Below are positions 1-5,569 of a stretch of DNA of 5,976 nt, one piece after another; the first letter of the stretch is position 1, and every line of letters starts with the position of its first letter. This stretch comes from DATKMS01 sp041497995 (lineage in GTDB: Bacteria > Desulfobacterota > Binatia > HRBIN30), in contig JBGQHM010000411.1 in NCBI GenBank assembly GCA_041497995.1, positions 1 through 5,976 of the forward strand, given 5' to 3'. A model generated the notes under the pieces. It saw only the letters and a program-made list of their open reading frames with translations. It did no database searches and was not told the origin of the DNA. A program made the position numbers and the translations under genes.

Positions 1-53
1 ATGTCCAATCCGGCCAGTTCAAACCACCAACGAAACCTGTAAGGCGAGGCCAG

Positions 54-86
54 CGCAGGGCTTTCACCCCAAGGTGAAGCCCTGCG
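54..86. repeat. Strong hairpin, 14-bp stem with one bulged T
   Basis: The left arm 54-68 (CGCAGGGCTTTCACC) pairs with the right arm 73-86 (GGTGAAGCCCTGCG) around a 4-base loop (CCAA). The only defect is one extra T in the left arm. No T-run follows the stem on either strand, so it is not a typical intrinsic terminator. It lies in the middle of the larger inverted repeat, which fits an imperfect palindrome inside a mobile-element end. It could also be a REP-like palindrome related to the RAYT gene about 370 bases downstream, but no second copy was found in the window. Confidence 0.6.
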
Positions 87-135
87 ACTGGCCGGTTCGC
101 AGGTGTCCACGACTGGCCGGATTTGGGTGTCCACC
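86..135 (+). repeat. Two imperfect tandem copies of a ~25-bp unit
   Basis: Copies at 86-110 and 111-135 both begin with GACTGGCCGG. They diverge over the next 5-7 bases and then share GGTGTCCAC, the second copy being one base shorter before that block. The inverted core at 7-18 is a third, opposite-strand copy of the CTGGCCGG motif. Spaced copies of a short motif near an end are a typical layout for transposase binding sites. Confidence 0.55.
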
Positions 136-351
136 GAGGAGCATCATGGCGGCCGGATGCTCGTCTATGCCGGCGGCGGTTGTCAATCGTGTCACCCCAC
201 AGCGCCCGCACGTCCGGCGCCCGCTGCCGATCGCGCCACCGATGCCGCCGAAGGGGCTCCCGCCCGAGGCCGTTGCGGAGATGGTCTGCGGGGAGTCGGC
301 AGGGACGTTGGTTGCGGAAGTCGCGGGTTGGCCGGTGCCGGGGGCGGTGAT
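136..351. other. Gene-free stretch, no recognisable content
   Basis: Several overlapping forward frames are open here, including one from ATG 74 to 355 with 93 codons. Their translations are rich in Pro, Arg, Ala and Cys without any recognisable domain, and none has a clear ribosome binding site. Open frames of this size are expected by chance at this GC content. The stretch may be decayed sequence between the repeat structure and the transposase gene. I see no RNA gene or terminator. Confidence 0.4.
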
Positions 352-385
352 ATGATCACTATGAGTTCACATGATCACTATGAGT
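352..385. promoter_or_regulatory. 15-bp perfect direct repeat, candidate operator upstream of RAYT
   Basis: ATGATCACTATGAGT occurs exactly at 352-366 and again at 371-385, a 19-bp period with a TCAC spacer. Each copy contains the palindrome TGATCA, and the first also sits in a small inverted repeat, GTGAT-ATG-ATCAC (347-359). This AT-rich patch contrasts with its GC-rich surroundings. A TTGACA follows at 390-395 but has no convincing -10 box at normal spacing. Position and symmetry fit a protein-binding site controlling the gene downstream, or a recognition site for the transposase. The role is inferred. Confidence 0.45.
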
Positions 386-459
386 ACAATTGACAAGGTG
401 TCTTCCGATGGTCTGGCTTGCGGCAGCCGCTTGGCCAGCGATTTGCTCCCTGTATCGGC

Positions 460-1494
460 GTGTCTCGCGGACCACGCCTGGACGCTCCCGACGCCCTGCA
501 CCACGTCATGGCGCGCGGCATCGACAACGGCATGATCTTTCGTGCGGAGACGGATCGCCAGGACTTTGTCGATGGCCTCCGTCGCGTCGCGGTCGACGGC
601 GGCGCCGCAGTATACGCCTGGAGCCTCCTGTCAAACCACTTCCACCTCTTGATCCGCACCGGGCCCACTCCCCTGTCGCTGCTCATGCGGCGCTTGCTCA
701 CGGCTCATGCCGTCCGCTTCAACGGCCGCTACCAGCGCTGCGGCCATCTGTTTCAGAACCGATTCAAATCCATTCTTGTTCACGACGAGACGTACTTCCT
801 GGAGCTCGTGCGCTACATCCACCTGAATCCGCAGCGAGCGGGAGTCATATCAACTATCGATGAACTCGACAGGTATCCATGGACTGGGCACCGCGTGCTC
901 CTGGGCGACGGCGGGTCGTCGTGGCAATCCGTGGCCGCCGTTCTGAGCTGTTTCGGTACCGACGTCGCCGCCGCGCGCGTCGCATACCGGCGGTTCGTGA
1001 CCGACGGCATCGGCCGGACCGACCGTGAGTTCGATGGCGGTGGCTTCGTGCGGCGGGGAAACCAGTGGCAGGGCGTGGAAGAGTTACGCCGAGCGCGCGA
1101 AGCCTGGGCTCCCGCTGAGCGCGTGCTCGCCCGGCGGAACACGCTGGGAGACCTGCAGGGAGCGTTGCCGATTCTGCCACCTCCTCGGGCACCACGCGCC
1201 CCGGGTATTGATCCGAGCGTTCTCGTCGAGCGAGTTTTGCGGCAGCTGGAAGTGACGGCCGAGGCGGTTGCGGGAACCGGCCGGCACCGGTCAGTCACCA
1301 CGGTGCGGGCAATCCTAGCGCACCTGCTGGTGCACCGTTGCGGCCTTTCCTTCAACCAGACGGCCAGAGTTCTGGGGATGTCGAAGTGGAGTGTCCGGCG
1401 GGCGGTGCAGCGAACCGAAGCAGGCCGCGAGCCGCCGGCCGTTGCGGAGTTGCTGGCGGAGCTAGAACGAACGACCTCTGGCGGCTGCGGGTAG
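460..1494 (+). CDS. REP-associated tyrosine transposase (RAYT, Y1/HUH family) with C-terminal HTH
   Basis: A single-strand DNA transposase-like nuclease of the IS200/Y1 (HUH) superfamily, in the RAYT branch. From the GTG at 460 it has 344 residues. Visible features are the N-terminal RGPRLDAPDALHHVMARG block (residues 3-20), the metal-binding HUH motif SNHFHLL (His60, His62), the block GHLFQNRFKS (95-104), and RYIHLNPQRAG (118-128), in which Tyr119 is the likely nucleophile. A C-terminal helix-turn-helix (about 288-316, with LSFNQTARVLGMSKWSVRRA) resembles the DNA-binding tail of long RAYTs. All catalytic motifs are intact, so it may be active. Start choice: the same frame is open from a TTG at 418, but homologues usually begin just before the RGPRLDAPxALHHV block, which favours GTG 460. 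Neither start has a good Shine-Dalgarno sequence. RAYTs usually act as domesticated, single-copy enzymes on REP palindromes, and no clear REP pair flanks this one. Confidence 0.9.
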   Translation: MSRGPRLDAPDALHHVMARGIDNGMIFRAETDRQDFVDGLRRVAVDGGAAVYAWSLLSNHFHLLIRTGPTPLSLLMRRLLTAHAVRFNGRYQRCGHLFQNRFKSILVHDETYFLELVRYIHLNPQRAGVISTIDELDRYPWTGHRVLLGDGGSSWQSVAAVLSCFGTDVAAARVAYRRFVTDGIGRTDREFDGGGFVRRGNQWQGVEELRRAREAWAPAERVLARRNTLGDLQGALPILPPPRAPRAPGIDPSVLVERVLRQLEVTAEAVAGTGRHRSVTTVRAILAHLLVHRCGLSFNQTARVLGMSKWSVRRAVQRTEAGREPPAVAELLAELERTTSGGCG

Positions 1495-1687
1495 GTCCAA
1501 AGCTCGTCCGTCGCGCCAGTTTGACTCACCGCTGCGCAACCTCCGCAACCAACGTCCCCATCAGATCTCACGCGCCGAATACGGCCATGAAACGACCGAA
1601 TGACGTGCGACTTCATCATCCGGGACAAACTCGCTATTGACAGAGGCCCTACCAATGGGCGACGCCTGAAGAGTGCCTGCAGCGTTG

Positions 1688-1706
1688 CCACCGCAGGTGG
1701 TGCGGT
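1688..1706 (+). other. Two overlapping, mutually exclusive small hairpins
   Basis: CCACC (1688-1692) can pair with GGTGG (1696-1700) over a 3-base loop. Alternatively ACCGCA (1690-1695) can pair with TGCGGT (1701-1706) over a 5-base loop. The two folds share bases and cannot coexist. They lie about 80 bases before the first operon start. In GC-rich DNA such short stems can arise by chance, so a leader role is only possible. Confidence 0.2.
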
Positions 1707-1777
1707 CGCGTTGTTGTATTCTGCGCGGAGCCGGAGTACTTGCATCGGCGCTGCAATGCCGTCGGTAGGGCATCGCC

Positions 1778-1783
1778 AGGAGG
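1778..1783 (+). promoter_or_regulatory. Strong Shine-Dalgarno that fixes the start at 1788
   Basis: AGGAGG lies 4 bases before ATG 1788. It decides the start of the first operon gene: the frame is open upstream to a TTG at 1740, but only ATG 1788 has this site and gives a proper signal peptide directly at the N-terminus. Confidence 0.8.
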
Positions 1784-1787
1784 AAGC

Positions 1788-3242
1788 ATGAAACGCGTTC
1801 AGCGCTGGTTCGTCGGAGCGTTGGTTATGGCGCTCACTATGGGTGGAGTCGCGATCGCTTCACCGCGCGTCGCGACGGCCACCTGCGTTGGCGATTGCGA
1901 TGGCAGCAATGACGTGACCGTCGGCGAAATCATCATGATGGTCAATATCGCGCTCGGGACTGACTCGGTGGCGAGCTGCCACGCCGGCGATGCCGACGGT
2001 AGTGGCGACATTGCGATCAACGAGATCATCGCGGCGGTGACCAATGACCTCGACGGCTGTCCCCCGATGGCCACCCTGACGCCGACACTCACGTCGACGC
2101 CGGCGGACACCGCGACAGTCACGCCGACCTTCACAGAGACGCAGACACCCACGGAGACCCCCACGCCGAGCGTCACCCCGACGCCGTCTGAGACGGCAAC
2201 GGACACTCCCACTCCAACGGTCACGCCCACTCCTACGATCACGCCGACGTTTGGCGTATTGGGGATCCGCCACTTCGTATTCAACAAGGCCGCGAGCAAG
2301 TTCGTGATCAAGATTATGGCCGGGCTGACGATTCCCGTCGGCAACTTTGCAGGACAATCCGACGGCCAAACCGAACCAGCATTTATGGATATCGAAGCTG
2401 GCCAGCCTGACGCGAACGGCTTCACGCGGGTCAACATCGTCGACAGTTCGGACTTCTGGTATGTGGACGCCACCGGCTTGGCTGGGTTCGTCATCTGCAT
2501 CAAACCGCTGGTCCCAGTGATGTCCGCCGGCATATTGGGCTGCAACGGCGGCATGAATGTCGGCATTTCACTCGACCAAGACCATCACCTCGGAGAGGTC
2601 GGGGTCGATGGCTTCACTGCACAGCAGTGCGTCGCGCAGCAAGGGCACGTCGAGGTTCCGTACACGGCCTGCGGCGCCGGCAACATAGGGGCCATGTGCA
2701 GCGTCGACGCCGACTGCGACACCACGGTGGGCGCGAACGATGGCATGTGTATGCACTTCCCTTCAACGTGCACCACCGGCATCGTGGGCAAGGTGTGTGA
2801 GACGGACGCCGACTGTACAACCGAAGCGCTTTCCGGCACATGCGGCATGCCACATGGAGGGGTCTGCAACGGTCCCTTGGTACCCGGCTTGGGGACCGGC
2901 GATACCGGCCCCGGCGAGCTGTTCATCGTCCCCAATCCGGATCCGGCTGTGCAGCTCAATGGCATGCCCATCGAGTTGGGGTTCGAAGCGGCGCTGCCAT
3001 GCGGCGATGAGGGCCCGGGCTTCCGCTCGCCCTTTGCAATGACCACCGGATTTTCGCGATCGCATGTCCAGAACTCCAATAACATGCTCGGGCAGACCTT
3101 GAGCTTCGAAGCGCAGGGAGAGAACTTCGACTGCCACAATTGGCAGGGAACCGGCCGCGGCCGGCTCGTGCTGAGCGCCCCCGCCATCGACCAGAGGGTC
3201 GTCGGCGACGTGGTCACCGCCTTTACCTTCGCGTCGCATTAG
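1788..3242 (+). CDS. Secreted Cys-rich protein with N-terminal dockerin-like EF-hand pair and Thr/Pro linker
   Basis: 484 residues; function unknown. A signal peptide (basic MKRVQR start, hydrophobic core to about 25, cleavage probably after VATA at 31) sends it out of the cytoplasm. Residues 33-91 form a dockerin-like pair of calcium-loop repeats. Loop 1 runs D36 to E47 (D36, D38, S40, D42, T44, E47) and loop 2 D68 to E79 (D68, D70, S72, D74, A76, E79). Both have Ser at position 5 where Asp is usual, and Cys 33, 37, 64 and 91 flank the loops. A Thr/Pro/Glu-rich linker follows (about 97-154). The large C-terminal part (158-484) is unrecognised and holds two Cys repeats at 295-360. In total there are 18 cysteines, fitting disulfides outside the cytoplasm. 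The protein ends in a beta-like segment (GRLVLSAPA, then VVTAFTF). It is first in the operon, 22 bases before the next gene, which shares its module plan. Cellulosomal dockerins are usually C-terminal, so cohesin binding should not be assumed. Confidence 0.85.
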   Translation: MKRVQRWFVGALVMALTMGGVAIASPRVATATCVGDCDGSNDVTVGEIIMMVNIALGTDSVASCHAGDADGSGDIAINEIIAAVTNDLDGCPPMATLTPTLTSTPADTATVTPTFTETQTPTETPTPSVTPTPSETATDTPTPTVTPTPTITPTFGVLGIRHFVFNKAASKFVIKIMAGLTIPVGNFAGQSDGQTEPAFMDIEAGQPDANGFTRVNIVDSSDFWYVDATGLAGFVICIKPLVPVMSAGILGCNGGMNVGISLDQDHHLGEVGVDGFTAQQCVAQQGHVEVPYTACGAGNIGAMCSVDADCDTTVGANDGMCMHFPSTCTTGIVGKVCETDADCTTEALSGTCGMPHGGVCNGPLVPGLGTGDTGPGELFIVPNPDPAVQLNGMPIELGFEAALPCGDEGPGFRSPFAMTTGFSRSHVQNSNNMLGQTLSFEAQGENFDCHNWQGTGRGRLVLSAPAIDQRVVGDVVTAFTFASH

Positions 3243-3264
3243 GACACGCGGCGATTGAGATCCC

Positions 3265-4224
3265 ATGGATAAGTACCGAGAAGTTCGCCCGCTGCGGGCG
3301 ATCCTGTTCTACAGTGTGTACAGCCTGGTCGCTGTGCTGCCATTTCAATTCTCTGTGCGCATTGCCGCCGCACAAACGCTGCGACAGGACGCGTTGATTC
3401 AGACGCTGTTCGGTGAATTGCCGCCGGACATCAACGCGCTGGATGCCAACGGCGATGGCGCATTGACGGTTGCCGACATTCTCTTGCTCGGTCCCGAGAG
3501 CCAATTCACGCCCACACCGACACCGACCCCGACGGAGACGGCGACTCCCACCGAGACGTTCACGCCAACCCCGTCGCCGACGCAGGTAGGGACGCTCTTT
3601 GTCGGGACAATCGCGGATCTCGTCCCACATGGGGTGGGTGACCAACTCGTGTATCGCGTGACCGACCCGGTCGGGAAAGTTACCACCGAAACCACGATAG
3701 TCCTCAGTTCGGAGCCCGACGGTTCCTTCGTCCTCGACGACAAGACGGTCAATGGCGCGCAGGTGCTCTACCATCAGACGCAGAACTACATGGACACCGG
3801 CAGCCAGTTATTGGTCAGCGGCGGCAGCGACCTCGTCAGCAATGGGATGACCTCGGGGCTGAAAACCACATGTACCCCAGAGCCGCTGCAGTTGATGGTG
3901 CCGGTCATCGCCGGAGAGATGTTCTCCACGACCAGTCACTGCGAGGTCCACTTCATTAGAGACAACACATTTGTTGGGTTCATCGACCGCGTCGATACGT
4001 TCACCCCGATCGATGTGGTGGCCAGTGTCACGGTTCCGGCGGGTACATACGCGAACGTTCTGCACTTCACCGGCGCCATCACCCTGAGCGGTGCGCTGGA
4101 AACGGACGAGATTTACGTCGCCCCAGGCGTGGGCATTGTGCAGCGGCTGCAGACCGCCGGCGGGAAGACGACGAAGAAAGAGTTGACCGGAGGCACCATC
4201 GGCGGCCAGCCCGTGGCGCGGTAG
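3265..4224 (+). CDS. Secreted protein with single EF-hand/dockerin-like loop, Thr/Pro linker and beta-rich domain
   Basis: 319 residues; function unknown. The N-terminus looks like a signal peptide: charged MDKYREVRPLR, hydrophobic core 12-30, probable cleavage AAA|Q at 36/37. One calcium-type loop is clear at 60-71 (D60, N62, D64, A66, T68, D71), so this is half of a dockerin rather than a pair. A Thr/Pro linker spans about 82-106. The domain from 109 to the end is predicted beta-rich and has a VTVPAGTYANVLHF segment (255-268) followed by DEIYVAPGVGIVQR (281-294). This pairing is seen in many secreted DUF3108/TapB-like beta domains, but the assignment is tentative. Two cysteines (203, 226) could form a disulfide. 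Only a weak GAGA (3257-3260) precedes the ATG, so translation may depend partly on coupling to the gene before it. The stop lies 8 bases before the next start. Confidence 0.82.
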   Translation: MDKYREVRPLRAILFYSVYSLVAVLPFQFSVRIAAAQTLRQDALIQTLFGELPPDINALDANGDGALTVADILLLGPESQFTPTPTPTPTETATPTETFTPTPSPTQVGTLFVGTIADLVPHGVGDQLVYRVTDPVGKVTTETTIVLSSEPDGSFVLDDKTVNGAQVLYHQTQNYMDTGSQLLVSGGSDLVSNGMTSGLKTTCTPEPLQLMVPVIAGEMFSTTSHCEVHFIRDNTFVGFIDRVDTFTPIDVVASVTVPAGTYANVLHFTGAITLSGALETDEIYVAPGVGIVQRLQTAGGKTTKKELTGGTIGGQPVAR

Positions 4225-4232
4225 TCGAGCGG

Positions 4233-5552
4233 GTGCACGTCGGACCTGTGCGCGATCCCGGGAACAGGTGGGCGCGCCTCGCACTCGCCGGCGGGGTTGC
4301 CATGCTGGCGGTGCTCGGCACGCGCGTCGTGCTCGCGGCGCCGCTGAACCTGACTGGCTCGGTGCAGTATGAAACGTTTGGCTACCCTGATTCGCAGACG
4401 GTGGGCCCGCGCTGGGAGAACTTCTTCGCCGCGACGCTGAAGGGTAACGGCCAATTCACCTCAACGCTGACGTGGCAGTTCGAAGGGCGCGCCGTGGCCG
4501 ATGACGTCAACTTCACCGCCGGCGGCTACTCACTGCGCAACGAAAACCGCCGCCGCCCCTATCTCTCACTGATCAGCGCGGTGCTCGATTACCGTCCGTC
4601 GTCCGATCTCCGTGTCAGCGTCGGTAAACAATTCGCCAACTGGAGCATCTTCGACGAGATCGCACCGGCGAACCTGATGAATCCACATGACGAGTCGGAC
4701 GCGTTTCGGCGCGTCGAGCAAGGCGTGCCCGGCATCTCCGCCCACTACGATATGGGCCGTACGTTCGGCGAGATCCTCGTAGTCCCCCTGGCCTTTACGC
4801 CGTCGCGGCTCCCACAGGGCCGTTGGAACATCCTCCACAACAACAACGCCGTCGAACGCCAGGACCAGACGCCCGTACGCCTCGACGAGACACAGGCCGG
4901 CGCGCGGCTGGTGACGCACCTGGGGCAGCTCGAGGCCAGCCTCATCGGCTATGTCGGGCGTGACACCGAGGCGATGTTCGTGCCTGGTCCGCTCATCTTC
5001 CTCGGGATCGTGAACGGCCAGCCACAGTTTCTCGCGCAGATCATCGACGAGAATCCGCAGATGCGCTCCGCCGCGCTCACGGCATCGCACCCGGTCGGCG
5101 ATCGGCTGATGCTTCGTACGGAGGTGGTGTACTTCAACAGTCCGGATCCCAATCGTGACGACTTCGTCCACACGCTCTTCGGTGCCGAGTACGCGCTCGA
5201 CGACTGGCGCATCGTGCTCAGTTACATGCGCGACGATCAGACGGCGCGCGCTCCCGAGGAGGTCACCAACAAGGGTGAGCGCCGCTTCTTTCAAAGCTTC
5301 ATCTTCGGAGAAGTGCGCTACGACGCCGGGGGACCGTTCCAAGCGCGGCTGCGCGGCGGGTACGATGCCAACGGCGAGTTCTCCTTGATCCAGCCGGAAA
5401 TCTCGTATCGACTCTGGCGCACGCTCACCGTAGCTCTGGGCGCGGAAGTGATCGGTGGAGGACAATCGTCGTACACCGACAACAAGGTCTCGTACTTCAA
5501 CTCCATCCGTCACGAAGACCGGCTGGGCACACGGATGGAGTATGGCTTCTAA
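4233..5552 (+). CDS. Outer-membrane porin-like beta-barrel protein (DUF1302-like)
   Basis: 439 residues from GTG 4233. An N-terminal signal peptide (basic residues 7-15, hydrophobic core 16-35, cleavage near VLA|AP at 35) is followed by alternating polar/aromatic strands typical of an outer-membrane barrel, and the last residues, RMEYGF, end in Phe as expected for BAM-recognised proteins. The segment LRVSVGKQFANWS (126-138) with ANLMNPHDESDAFRR (146-160), then VVPLAFTPSRLP (183-194), resembles the 'G-[RK]-Q ... W ... NP-D' signature of DUF1302-type proteins, which often accompany uptake or breakdown of hydrophobic compounds such as steroids and hydrocarbons. A more distant porin family is possible. 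The start is uncertain: GTG 4248 (residue 6) would also give a good signal peptide, and neither has a clear Shine-Dalgarno sequence. Location between secreted proteins and an acyl reductase suggests transport of the operon's substrate or product. Confidence 0.82.
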   Translation: MHVGPVRDPGNRWARLALAGGVAMLAVLGTRVVLAAPLNLTGSVQYETFGYPDSQTVGPRWENFFAATLKGNGQFTSTLTWQFEGRAVADDVNFTAGGYSLRNENRRRPYLSLISAVLDYRPSSDLRVSVGKQFANWSIFDEIAPANLMNPHDESDAFRRVEQGVPGISAHYDMGRTFGEILVVPLAFTPSRLPQGRWNILHNNNAVERQDQTPVRLDETQAGARLVTHLGQLEASLIGYVGRDTEAMFVPGPLIFLGIVNGQPQFLAQIIDENPQMRSAALTASHPVGDRLMLRTEVVYFNSPDPNRDDFVHTLFGAEYALDDWRIVLSYMRDDQTARAPEEVTNKGERRFFQSFIFGEVRYDAGGPFQARLRGGYDANGEFSLIQPEISYRLWRTLTVALGAEVIGGGQSSYTDNKVSYFNSIRHEDRLGTRMEYGF

Positions 5553-5569
5553 CCGCGCGCAGTAGTCCC

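Larger units (their letters stand above)
4..135. repeat. Nested inverted/tandem repeat structure, possible mobile-element end or MITE
   Basis: An outer inverted repeat has a 12-base perfect core: AATCCGGCCAGT at 7-18 is the reverse complement of ACTGGCCGGATT at 112-123. A looser match runs outward on both sides, with GTCC near 3-6 and GTGTCC near 127-132. Inside it lie a strong hairpin (54-86) and the first copy of a 25-bp tandem repeat (86-110). Read on the minus strand from about 133, the right side begins TGGACACCCAAATCC and repeats a TGGACACC motif. Repeated motifs inside the termini are known for IS21-family elements, so this could be the end of such an element or a small non-autonomous derivative. 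No transposase fragment was recognised next to it, and the window starts almost at the left arm, so the true boundary may lie outside. Confidence 0.5.
1495..1787 (+). promoter_or_regulatory. Intergenic region likely holding the promoter of the four-gene operon
   Basis: These 293 bases separate the transposase from the downstream gene run and should contain its promoter. A TTGACA is present at 1637-1642 and a weak -10-like TATTCT at 1717-1722, but they are too far apart to form one sigma70 promoter, so no promoter is assigned. The region also holds overlapping small hairpins (1688-1706). There is no clear terminator after the transposase stop and no recognisable small gene. Confidence 0.35.

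Noticed and set aside
54..86. Hairpin as an intrinsic terminator
   Set aside because: No T-run follows the stem on either strand, and no gene ending just before it was identified.
268..280. 13-base sequence GGCCGTTGCGGAG repeated at 1437-1449
   Set aside because: One 13-base match is not surprising in 6 kb of GC-rich DNA, and the flanking bases do not align.
395..410. AAGGTG followed 7 bases later by ATG 408, a possible alternative RAYT start
   Set aside because: ATG 408 is in a different frame from the transposase; that frame gives an Arg/Pro-rich product without motifs, and the RAYT core is complete from GTG 460 without needing a frameshift.
380..535. Small plus-strand open frame of 51 codons from ATG 380 (MSTIDKVSSDG...)
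   Set aside because: The start looks protein-like, but there is no ribosome binding site before it, the ATG lies inside the second direct repeat, it overlaps the RAYT in another frame, and no homology is recognised.
813..1745. Long minus-strand open frame (310 codons) opposite the transposase
   Set aside because: The plus strand encodes a clear RAYT with all motifs. The antisense translation is Arg/Ser/Ala-rich with no domain, as expected for a shadow frame in GC-rich coding DNA.
1799..2566. Minus-strand open frame with Val-Gly-Val-Ser repeats opposite the first secreted protein
   Set aside because: The VGVGVSVGV-like repeats are the antisense reading of the Thr/Pro linker codons. The plus strand has a strong ribosome binding site and signal peptide.
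4566..5513. Minus-strand open frame (315 codons) opposite the barrel gene
   Set aside because: No domain, no start context, and fully covered by a plus-strand gene with signal peptide and C-terminal Phe.
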